A stretch of DNA of 64,000 bases from Polaribacter porphyrae (GTDB lineage: Bacteria; Bacteroidota; Bacteroidia; Flavobacteriales; Flavobacteriaceae): the NCBI RefSeq assembly GCF_002954685.1, contig NZ_MSCN01000001.1, positions 1,119,980-1,183,979 on the forward strand. Reading direction: 5' to 3'. Positions 42,921 to 50,109 of this stretch are shown here, piece by piece (position 1 is the first letter of the stretch; the number at the start of each line of letters is the position of its first letter). Position numbers and translations under genes: made by a program. The notes under the pieces are model-generated. The model searched no databases. It was given only the letters and a program-made list of their open reading frames with translations, and was not told the DNA's origin.

Positions 42921-43671
42921 TTGAATGGCAATTTGGTACTAGTAAATCATTTAGAGCTACTGCATCTTTTTTTATTTGATTTAAAAGCTCTATTTCTCTT
43001 TGTCCTATAATCATATTTAGAATCATAACTTCTTTCATAGTGATAAAAATAGCACTATTGGGGTTTTTATGCGAATCAGTACTAGCCAAAAGTCCTTGTA
43101 ATTCCTGATCAAATATATCTTGGTATTCTGGTATTTCTTGAAAGCCAACATCTGCAAAATGCTCTAACTCAAAAGTTTTATCAACATGTTTGTTAGAGTT
43201 AATTTCAATAATTTTTAAGGCACTTTCTTGTTCTGTATAATGATTTAGAATTCTGTTTTTTATGTTTTGATTAGAAAATCCTGATGAAGTAATATCAGTA
43301 ATTGCAGCTGTTGTGGGTAAAAATTGATAAGATCTAAAAGTAGCTATAAAATCTTTTAAAATTACATCCTTGTTTTCTTGAATTTTTAAGAGATTTTTTA
43401 ATAATCTTTTTGTAATTTTAAAACGTTTGCCAACTGAAACAATAGAACTATCAATATTAATAATGTCAACCTGTAAATCTTCAGAAATTTTACAGTAATA
43501 GGTTTTTTCTTGTTTTATAGATTTTTTATCCTCATTCCAATTATTAATCTGCAAAGCAATTAGAATTCCAATTACAACAAGTACAATTTCGCCAATTGCA
43601 TATTTAAAATATTTAGAAATCTTATTCTGCATAATTAAGTTTTTACGGATTTTTCTAAAGAATTTAATCAT
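42913..43671 (-). CDS. DUF6090 family membrane protein, copy 2
   Basis: A 252-residue copy beginning MIKFFRKIRKNLIMQNKISK with the span GEIVLVVIGILIALQINNW and the element AAITDITSSGFSNQNIKNRI. It overlaps both neighbours (four bases with the preceding copy, eight with the following one), so it sits in the most tightly coupled part of the array. Confidence 0.85.
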   Translation of the reverse strand: MIKFFRKIRKNLIMQNKISKYFKYAIGEIVLVVIGILIALQINNWNEDKKSIKQEKTYYCKISEDLQVDIINIDSSIVSVGKRFKITKRLLKNLLKIQENKDVILKDFIATFRSYQFLPTTAAITDITSSGFSNQNIKNRILNHYTEQESALKIIEINSNKHVDKTFELEHFADVGFQEIPEYQDIFDQELQGLLASTDSHKNPNSAIFITMKEVMILNMIIGQREIELLNQIKKDAVALNDLLVPNCHSND

Positions 43672-44438
43672 AATTTTTCAAGCTCTTTATTTATAATTTC
43701 TGAAACAGTTTTAATTTGTGAAATAGCATCTTTGTGAGCATAAATTTTACTCATCCTTATACTAACAATCTTTTCTAAATCAATTAGTAAGTTATTATCT
43801 CTCTTTAATTTTTCTATTGATACTGTCTTAAACTTGTAAAATTGAATACTATCTTTAATATCATTGTTATAGACACTATAATAAGGGGAATTAGTTTGTG
43901 TAAAATGCACCTTCTCATATGAGTCTAATACTTTTGCAATGTCATGATAAGGATTTAATTTACCACGCTCTGTTACTCTTTTTATGTTTAATTGATATAA
44001 TTTAGAAATCTCTTTTCTAAATGTATCGTTTGTAATTATTGAAATGCCTTTAGACTCTAAAAGTTTATAACCACTTGTTTTAGGATAAGCTTGTGCATCT
44101 CTATTACACAAAGCAAAAACTTGACCTATATCTTTATCTGGTATTTTATTAAACTTTAAAAACTGTATAAATTGAATATTTGCTTCTAACCCTGTAATAT
44201 GAGTTTTTAAATCGTTTTTTAACTCTTTTGAAGTGGTTTTTAAATCTTCTCTTAATTCAGCTAGTACTGCTACTTCTTCTTTATTCAGTTTTCTATTCTC
44301 ATTCCAGTTATTAATTTGAAGTGCAATTAAAATACCAATAACCACAAGAACTATTTCACCAAATGCATATTTAAAATATTTACGGAATTGATTTTTAGAC
44401 AACAGCTGTTGTCTAATTTTACGGAAGAATTTAATCAT
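43668..44438 (-). CDS. DUF6090 family membrane protein, copy 1 (first in array)
   Basis: A 256-residue copy: MIKFFRKIRQQLLSKNQFRK, span GEIVLVVIGILIALQINNW, element SGYKLLESKGISIITNDTFR. It is the first of the array and starts 78 bases behind the aminomuconate deaminase gene. I found no promoter signal in that gap that I would trust, so the array is probably read from the kynurenine promoter upstream. Confidence 0.85.
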   Translation of the reverse strand: MIKFFRKIRQQLLSKNQFRKYFKYAFGEIVLVVIGILIALQINNWNENRKLNKEEVAVLAELREDLKTTSKELKNDLKTHITGLEANIQFIQFLKFNKIPDKDIGQVFALCNRDAQAYPKTSGYKLLESKGISIITNDTFRKEISKLYQLNIKRVTERGKLNPYHDIAKVLDSYEKVHFTQTNSPYYSVYNNDIKDSIQFYKFKTVSIEKLKRDNNLLIDLEKIVSIRMSKIYAHKDAISQIKTVSEIINKELEKL

Positions 44439-44516
44439 TAAAAGTTGGGTTAGTAACTAATTAGTAGTCAAGATACAAAAAATGTTACGAAACTTTGATT
44501 TGACAAAAGTTATAAC

Positions 44517-44918
44517 TTACAACTTCTTATAAGCAGTAACCTTAATCTCAACTACCAAATCTGGATGTGGTAATTGATGCACAGCAACTGTTGTTCTTGT
44601 TGGACCAGTTTCTTTCTCAAAAAATTCTGCATAGGCTTTATTGTAATCAGCAAAATCATTCATATTTACTAAAAAACTAGAAATATCTACTACATCTTTT
44701 AAACATGCTCCCACCGTTTTTAAATTACGATCTATGTTTTCTAAAACTGCTTTTGTTTGCAAATAAGCATCCAATTTTTTAGTTCCCATTTCATCAATAA
44801 TTACCACTCCAGCTATTGAATTATCTGGTTTTCTGGAGCTTGTACCTGATACAAAAATAAAATCTCCTACAACTTTTACGTGTGGATATGCACCTCTTGG
44901 TGTTACTTTTCTACTCAT
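44517..44918 (-). CDS. RidA-family 2-aminomuconate deaminase
   Basis: A 133-residue RidA/YjgF-fold protein. [39 protein letters not shown], and [20 protein letters not shown] match the branch that hydrolyses 2-aminomuconate to 4-oxalocrotonate (NbaF/AmnD type). The family arginine in PTRTTV and the terminal acid (EIK) are present. The pathway context supports this. It lies upstream of the DUF6090 array and downstream of the DUF1697 gene, with a hairpin cassette in between. Confidence 0.8.
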   Translation of the reverse strand: MSRKVTPRGAYPHVKVVGDFIFVSGTSSRKPDNSIAGVVIIDEMGTKKLDAYLQTKAVLENIDRNLKTVGACLKDVVDISSFLVNMNDFADYNKAYAEFFEKETGPTRTTVAVHQLPHPDLVVEIKVTAYKKL

Positions 44919-44925
44919 AATCTAA

Positions 44926-45087
44926 AGCCCATCCTAACCTTCCCAAAGGGAAGGGATTCCAAACTGGGTGTAAATTTGAAATTCTTTATTAATATTTATT
45001 TTTTACTATTTTATTTTAAGAAAATTCTAAATTTATTTTCTTCTCAAACTTACTCACTCCTTCCCTTTGGGAAGGTTAGGATGAGCT
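44926..45087. repeat. Hairpin cassette 1 (deaminase/DUF1697 junction)
   Basis: Two 29-base units, 44926-44954 (AGCCCATCCTAACCTTCCC and onward) and 45059-45087, are inverted copies with 28 of 29 bases matching. Each contains a seven-base-pair stem, CCTTCCC with GGGAAGG, and an AAA loop. About 104 bases of A/T-rich DNA lie between. The right unit encodes the last residues of the DUF1697 protein (HPNLPKGKE). Confidence 0.8.
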
Positions 45088-45656
45088 AACTCTAATAATT
45101 TTAAAGTGGTTCTTAAATTTCTTGTAGTTGCTGTAACTTTTAATTTCTTTTCAAACAAATCGTTTGTAATTTTTGATTTCCCAAATCCATTTGGGCAATA
45201 GATGTACACTACATCATTGTTTATTTTGAATTTATCAGTACCAATATTTTTAATTTCTAGCTCTTTGATTTCTGATATTTTATCTAAAAAAGTAAAAGCA
45301 ACAATTTTTTCATAGTCTTTAGAAAATGGATATTCTTCAATTGCTTTTTCCCATTCTGGAATTGTTTTTGCGATAACTGGAACATCATATCCAAATTTCT
45401 CTAAAATAGCATCTTTTATATTTTTACAAATAATATTTTTACTTTCATTTGATTCTAAAATAATATTTCCACTTTGGATATAAGTTTGCACATTTTGATA
45501 TCCTAAACCATTTAAAATTTTACGTAAATCTATCATTGGAAGTTTATTTTTTCCTGATACATTTATGCCACGAAGTAAAACAATATAAACTGAAGCCTCT
45601 CCTAACCTCTCCAAAGGAGAGGAACTCTCAACTTTGTGTTTTTCTTTTGTGTTCAT
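45054..45656 (-). CDS. DUF1697 family protein
   Basis: A 200-residue protein: VYIVLLRGINVSGKNKLPMI, then QTYIQSGNIILES and a conserved end VTATTRNLRTTLKLLEL identify DUF1697. The family has no established function. The native N-terminus should begin near VYIVLLRG; here residues 12-21 (SSPLERLGEA) come from a hairpin repeat, and the C-terminal AHPNLPKGKE from another. The gene thus uses repeat sequence at both ends. It lies between KMO and the deaminase but has no known step in kynurenine breakdown. Confidence 0.85.
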   Translation of the reverse strand: MNTKEKHKVESSSPLERLGEASVYIVLLRGINVSGKNKLPMIDLRKILNGLGYQNVQTYIQSGNIILESNESKNIICKNIKDAILEKFGYDVPVIAKTIPEWEKAIEEYPFSKDYEKIVAFTFLDKISEIKELEIKNIGTDKFKINNDVVYIYCPNGFGKSKITNDLFEKKLKVTATTRNLRTTLKLLELAHPNLPKGKE

Positions 45657-45712
45657 ACGAAATATTTTTACAAACTTGCTATTCCCTTTCCTTTGGAAAG
45701 GTTAGGATAGGA
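45594..45712. repeat. Hairpin cassette 2 (DUF1697/KMO junction)
   Basis: The left unit has CCTCTCC with GGAGAGG around AAA; the right unit, inverted, has CCTTTCC with GGAAAGG around AAA. Both keep the flanking TCCTAACCT. The cassette contains the DUF1697 start and the KMO stop (TAA of TCCTAA), so both proteins include repeat-derived residues. Confidence 0.75.
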
Positions 45713-47180
45713 TTTTATCTTCCTCTAAAATTCTGTCTGTTTCATAAATTACCTTATCTAAAATCACTTTTAATTCTTCTTTTGTCATCTCTAAATGTGT
45801 GTGCACCTCATCATCTGCAATTAAATTCAGTAAAGCTTTGTCTTGTGCTCTACCTTTTTTCATAGCTTCATTGTAACCGATATTTTCGTTGAAAGTAACT
45901 AATGAATATTTAGATGAGTATTGATTTGGAAATGTTTTTTCTAAATCCATTTCTATCTTTCGTTTTTCTTTAAACAAAGGATTTGCAACATGATCTCGCA
46001 TTTCATAAAAGTTATCAATCGCTAAATCTGCTATGGCATCTGTGTCGTGTTTTCTTGCTTTTTGATAGGCTTTGAAAATAGCTTCCCAATCGAAGATTTC
46101 TCGACTGCGCTCGAAATGACAAAGTATTTCATCAAAAACAACCACATCTTCGAAAGAAGCATTCATTCCTTGTCCGTAAAAAGGAACTATTGCGTGTGCT
46201 GAATCTCCCATTAATAATGTCTTATTTTGATAACTCCAAGGACTGCATTTTATGGTTCCTAATGGTCCTGTTGGGTTATTAGCAAATTCCTCTTTTATAT
46301 TTGGAATTAAAACCAAAGCGTCTGGAAATTCCTTCTCGAAAAAGGCAATCATTTTTTCTTCGGAAGTTAAATTATTGAAGTTGTATTCACCTTCATCGTA
46401 ACTTAAAAATAAGGTGACTGTGAAGCTTCCATCCATATTTGGTAGGGCAATTAGCATAAAATCTCCACGAGGCCAAATGTGTAAATGCTCTTTGCTTATT
46501 TGATGATTTCCGTTTTTATCGGCTGGAATTTCTAATTCTTTATATCCATGATTTATATAGTTTTGAGAATAACTAAACAGAAACTTGCGTTCTGAAATGT
46601 AACTTTTTCTTAAAGATGAACCTGCTCCATCTGTTCCAAAAATAACATCTGCTTTTACCTTGAATTTCTCACCCGTTTCATAACTTTTAAAATGAGCAAT
46701 TTTATTTTCGATATCGACTTTTTTGCATCCGCTGTTAAAATGGATGTTTACGTTTTCATGTTTTTCTGCTTCGTCTAATAAAATAGCGTTTAAATCTCCT
46801 CTAGAAATGGAATTGATATATTCGTTTTCTCTCCCAGAATAGTTTGATGAGAAAGTATTTCCTTGGCTATCGTGCATTAATCTGCCATACATAGGTATGC
46901 AAATTTCTCTAGCTTTTTCTTCCATTCCACACAAACGTAACGCTTTTAAACCTCTATCTGATAAAGCTAAATTGATAGATCTACCAGCAGAAATATCAAC
47001 TTTTCTTAAATCTGGTCTGCTTTCGTATATTTCTACTTTATAGCCTTTTTGGGCGAGTCTTAAAGCTAGTAGTGAGCCACAAAGTCCTGCTCCAATTATC
47101 AAAATTGAAGCCCCTCCTAAATCCTCCCCAAAAGGGAGGACTTTCTCATCGATACGTGTTTTTTTTTTATTTGAACTCAA
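45702..47180 (-). CDS. kmo: Kynurenine 3-monooxygenase
   Basis: A 492-residue FAD monooxygenase that converts kynurenine to 3-hydroxykynurenine. The FAD loop is IIGAGLCGSLLALRLAQKG, followed by an ESRPD end; substrate arm AGRSINLALSDRGLKALR and GDSAHAIVPFYGQGMNASFE complete the family pattern. Residues 14-24 (VLPFGEDLGGA) come from hairpin cassette 3 and residues about 353-362 (CHFERSREIF) from a second, unrelated repeat, both in frame. The C-terminus has the membrane-targeting region of the enzyme in a reduced form. The start overlaps the kynureninase stop. Confidence 0.95.
   Translation of the reverse strand: MSSNKKKTRIDEKVLPFGEDLGGASILIIGAGLCGSLLALRLAQKGYKVEIYESRPDLRKVDISAGRSINLALSDRGLKALRLCGMEEKAREICIPMYGRLMHDSQGNTFSSNYSGRENEYINSISRGDLNAILLDEAEKHENVNIHFNSGCKKVDIENKIAHFKSYETGEKFKVKADVIFGTDGAGSSLRKSYISERKFLFSYSQNYINHGYKELEIPADKNGNHQISKEHLHIWPRGDFMLIALPNMDGSFTVTLFLSYDEGEYNFNNLTSEEKMIAFFEKEFPDALVLIPNIKEEFANNPTGPLGTIKCSPWSYQNKTLLMGDSAHAIVPFYGQGMNASFEDVVVFDEILCHFERSREIFDWEAIFKAYQKARKHDTDAIADLAIDNFYEMRDHVANPLFKEKRKIEMDLEKTFPNQYSSKYSLVTFNENIGYNEAMKKGRAQDKALLNLIADDEVHTHLEMTKEELKVILDKVIYETDRILEEDKILS
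46097..46123. repeat. Dispersed TTTCTCGACTGCGCTCGAAA repeat inside the KMO gene
   Basis: The 20-base core TTTCTCGACTGCGCTCGAAA and the following TGAC are a palindromic repeat known from Bacteroidota intergenic DNA. Here it is inside an open reading frame and encodes CHFERSREI without breaking it. It follows the conserved FEDVVVFDEIL strand. Confidence 0.7.
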
Positions 47181-47236
47181 TATATTTTGTTTTGAATTTT
47201 GACTTCCTTTCCTTTGGAAAGGATTGAGGATAGGCT
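47109..47236. repeat. Hairpin cassette 3 (KMO/KynU junction)
   Basis: The left unit carries TCCTCCC with GGGAGGA around CAAAA; the right unit, inverted, TCCTTTCC with GGAAAGGA around AAA. Both units share CTAAATCCT or CTCAATCCT, unlike the other cassettes, so the two units of one cassette are more alike than they are to others. It contains the KMO start and the KynU stop. Confidence 0.75.
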
Positions 47237-48475
47237 TTTTACCATTCTATAAACATCCTCAAAAGAATTATATAGTGGCACAGGTGCACAACGAATTACA
47301 TCTGGTTCTCGCCAATCTGTAATAATATTATTTTCTGTCAGTTTTTTATGCAAACTTTTATCAGCATTTTTTACTTGAATGGATAATTGGCAACCTCTTT
47401 CTTTCGGATTTTTTGGTGTGATGATTTTTATATCATCTGAATTAATTTCGTTGATTAAAAACTCAAAATAGCCTGTTAGTTTTTCTGATTTTTTTCTTAA
47501 AATGACCATTCCAATCTCATCAAATAAATCTAAAGAAGCTTTTATGGCTGCCATAGATAATATTGGCGGATTCGATAATTGCCAACCTTCTGCACCTTCC
47601 ATCACATCAAAAGGTTGTCTCATATTAAAACGTGTTGCTTTATTATGATTCCACCAACCTGCAAAACGTGGTAACTCTTTATTTTTAGCGTGTTTTTCGT
47701 GTACGAACAAACCTGCTAAACTTCCTGGACCAGAATTTAAATATTTATAGGTACACCAAGCTGCAAAATCTACATTAGAATCGTGCAAATTTGGTTGAAT
47801 ATTTCCAGCTCCATGTGCTAAATCTATACCAACAATACAGTTTTTAGAATGCCCAATTTCTGCTATTTTTTTAATATCTAAAAACTGACCTGTGTAATAA
47901 TTTACACCTCCAATTAGTAAAAGTGCAATTTCATCTCCTTGTTCTGAAACAATCTTTTCTAAATCTTCAATATTTAATAATTCTTCATTTTCTCTTGGTT
48001 TCCATTCAATTAAATCGTCTTCTGAAAAACCGTGGAATTTTAATTGACTTTGTACTGCATATCTGTCTGAAGGAAAAGCATCACTCTCAATAACAATTTT
48101 ATATTTTGATTTTGTGGGTCTATAAAAAGACACCATTAGCAGATGAAGATTTGTGGTAAGCGTATTCATTACTACAACTTCAATAGGTTTGGCACCTACT
48201 ATTTTTGCCATTTTATTTGTTAAATACTCGTGATAATTCAACCACGGATTTTTGGCTTCAAAATGACCTTCTACGCCTAAATTTGCCCAATCTTCTAATT
48301 CTTGATTGATATATTTTTTGGTTGATTTTGGTTGTAATCCTAAAGAATTTCCTGTGAAATATAACCAATCATTTCCCTCTTTATCTTTGGGAATATGAAA
48401 TTGATTTCGTAGAGACGAAAGTTTATCTTCTTGATCTAATTGTTTGGCAAATGCTAATGAGTTTTCTAATTTCAT
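47177..48475 (-). CDS. kynU: Kynureninase
   Basis: A 432-residue PLP enzyme that splits 3-hydroxykynurenine into 3-hydroxyanthranilate and alanine. YFTGNSLGLQPKS and GGVNYYTGQ match the family, the Schiff-base lysine is in CTYKYLNSGPGSL. The start is the ATG at 48475: a longer frame would begin upstream of the promoter and adds a hydrophobic tail unlike the family. The last residues (ILSKGKEVKIQNKIY) come from a hairpin repeat. It is the first gene of the run and is preceded by a palindromic promoter. Confidence 0.95.
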   Translation of the reverse strand: MKLENSLAFAKQLDQEDKLSSLRNQFHIPKDKEGNDWLYFTGNSLGLQPKSTKKYINQELEDWANLGVEGHFEAKNPWLNYHEYLTNKMAKIVGAKPIEVVVMNTLTTNLHLLMVSFYRPTKSKYKIVIESDAFPSDRYAVQSQLKFHGFSEDDLIEWKPRENEELLNIEDLEKIVSEQGDEIALLLIGGVNYYTGQFLDIKKIAEIGHSKNCIVGIDLAHGAGNIQPNLHDSNVDFAAWCTYKYLNSGPGSLAGLFVHEKHAKNKELPRFAGWWNHNKATRFNMRQPFDVMEGAEGWQLSNPPILSMAAIKASLDLFDEIGMVILRKKSEKLTGYFEFLINEINSDDIKIITPKNPKERGCQLSIQVKNADKSLHKKLTENNIITDWREPDVIRCAPVPLYNSFEDVYRMVKSLSSILSKGKEVKIQNKIY

Positions 48476-48484
48476 CAATAAAAA

Positions 48485-48515
48485 AATGATTGTTACCAAA
48501 TATAAAACAATCATT
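48485..48515 (-). promoter_or_regulatory. Palindromic operator with promoter box, kynurenine operon
   Basis: AATGATTGTT (48485-48494) and AACAATCATT (48506-48515) are perfect inverted copies with an 11-base spacer. The spacer contains TATATTTG on the minus strand (48504-48497), an exact -7 box, so a dimeric regulator here would cover the promoter. The kynU ATG is 10 bases further on. The regulator is not encoded next to it; an Lrp- or MarR-type protein is a guess. Confidence 0.7.
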
Positions 48516-48542
48516 CTGCAACCTAAACTTTTTGACTGAAAA

Positions 48543-49190
48543 TTATTCTTTAAGGATTAAATCATTTACTTGATTATCGGTTAAAATCAAATGTTTATAA
48601 TTTACGTCATAGGTATTGAAAACTTTATCCCAAATGGTAATTGTATTGCCAAAATTTTTGTTCCAGTTTTTATAATGATGGTGTAAATGATATTTCTGTA
48701 GCATGTTTAAATATCCTTTTTTGTGTCTTTTTTTATGAATTTGGTAATGTATATATTCGTATAAGAGATAATATAAAGTCATACCTAATCCAAAACTGGA
48801 AACAAAAACAAGATTACTTGTAAGTAGATATACAATTCCTAAAATGATAATTGTTAACGGATAAATCAACAATACACCAGCGTTTAACACCCTATAATCC
48901 ATTAAGTTATTATGATGATGTAAATGAAAAGCATCTAAAAACCATTGTACTCCTCTACTTTTTGTTCTCTTGTGGTACGCGACTCTGTGTACAATATATT
49001 CAAAGAAACTCCAACTAAACAAACCGATTAAAAAGTAGCCTACTATTTTATAAAAAGCAATCTCACTTTTAAAAATAACAACACAATAAAAAACTAAAAT
49101 CGGGATAATTTTTAATAAAACAAATTTTGGATTCCTCGAAGCAAAAAAATGCAATAAAAAATGATTTTCTGAAGCCATATTACTCTTCAT
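48543..49190 (-). CDS. Fatty-acid hydroxylase/sterol desaturase-family membrane protein
   Basis: A 215-residue protein with four membrane segments and the histidine boxes of the family: EYIVHRVAYHKR, DAFHLHHHNN, YEYIHYQIHKKRH and KYHLHHHYK. These bind a di-iron centre that inserts oxygen into a C-H bond of a lipid or carotenoid. The start could be at MASENHFLL four codons in. It precedes kynU by 67 bases but is separated by the palindromic promoter, so it belongs to another unit with the acyltransferase upstream. Confidence 0.8.
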   Translation of the reverse strand: MKSNMASENHFLLHFFASRNPKFVLLKIIPILVFYCVVIFKSEIAFYKIVGYFLIGLFSWSFFEYIVHRVAYHKRTKSRGVQWFLDAFHLHHHNNLMDYRVLNAGVLLIYPLTIIILGIVYLLTSNLVFVSSFGLGMTLYYLLYEYIHYQIHKKRHKKGYLNMLQKYHLHHHYKNWNKNFGNTITIWDKVFNTYDVNYKHLILTDNQVNDLILKE

Positions 49191-49196
49191 ATCATC

Positions 49197-49994
49197 TTAT
49201 TTTAAAATTAATTTAGGATTCAAAAAAAAGCTTTGAAATGTTTCTATAAACTTTGAGAAATGCATGCCATCCATAATTCTATGATCGAAAGTAAAACCAA
49301 AAGTAGCCATATTACTTTTTACAATTTCTCCTTTAAAAATAGTTGGTTTTAATTCAATTCTTCCTAAAGAAACTACCATAGGAATTCTAGTATAAGGTGC
49401 AATTGGGCAAAATGCTTTTTGAAGATTTAGGCTACCAATATTTGTTAACATTACACTACCAAAAGGGTCTTTAATCGAAGGCAATTGTTTAAAATGAATA
49501 TTAAGAGAATACATTAAAAAACTTAAACCATCTAACACATATTTTGATAACATTGCAGGAATTTTTTGAAAACTTTGTTTGGAAGCTCCATGTTTTTCTT
49601 TTCCTTTTTTTACTTTTTCTATTTCGGTTTTAAATTCTTTATCAACTTTATGAATTTCTTTACGAAAAGCTTCTTTTATTAAAACACCAGACAAATCGTC
49701 TTCATTTGTATTTTTTAATGTATGTACAAAAATGGTGTTTTGTGCTCTTTGATAAATACTCCCAAAACGAATAATACTATTAATTCTTTTATTTTGATTG
49801 ATGGTTGATGATAATGCTTTAATTACAAAGCTACTGAAAGAAATACTTTGGTTTTTGCAGAATTCTATTACATTATCTACATTAAAATCTTCGAAAGCGT
49901 AAATAGATGAATCTCCTCTGGGCTTCCAAGAACCTAAAGAGATTTTTCGCCAAGCACTCAACTTTAATTTCGATTTGTAAGAAATGTGTTTCAT
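49197..49994 (-). CDS. 2-oxoacid dehydrogenase E2-like acyltransferase domain protein
   Basis: A 265-residue protein that corresponds to the catalytic domain of dihydrolipoamide acyltransferase (E2) without any lipoyl or peripheral-subunit-binding domain. The C-terminal FGFTFDHRIMDG has the His-Asp pair of the chloramphenicol-acetyltransferase fold, and VMLTNIGSLN is the usual ordering strand. A basic insert (KKGKEKHGASKQ) in the middle is unusual. Stand-alone versions of this domain occur in Bacteroidota; the acyl acceptor is unknown. It lies six bases from the hydroxylase gene. Confidence 0.75.
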   Translation of the reverse strand: MKHISYKSKLKLSAWRKISLGSWKPRGDSSIYAFEDFNVDNVIEFCKNQSISFSSFVIKALSSTINQNKRINSIIRFGSIYQRAQNTIFVHTLKNTNEDDLSGVLIKEAFRKEIHKVDKEFKTEIEKVKKGKEKHGASKQSFQKIPAMLSKYVLDGLSFLMYSLNIHFKQLPSIKDPFGSVMLTNIGSLNLQKAFCPIAPYTRIPMVVSLGRIELKPTIFKGEIVKSNMATFGFTFDHRIMDGMHFSKFIETFQSFFLNPKLILK

Positions 49995-50109
49995 CTAATC
50001 TCTTTTTAATTATTCTTTAGCCTTAATTAAAAACGTTTAAATAATACAATTATTATCATATTAAATCTTACTATCTTTAGGTTTTGTTTCATCTATAAAT
50101 TAGCCAAAA

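Noticed and set aside
48476..48514. Longer N-terminus for kynureninase
   Set aside because: It would begin upstream of the palindromic promoter and adds hydrophobic residues unlike the family.
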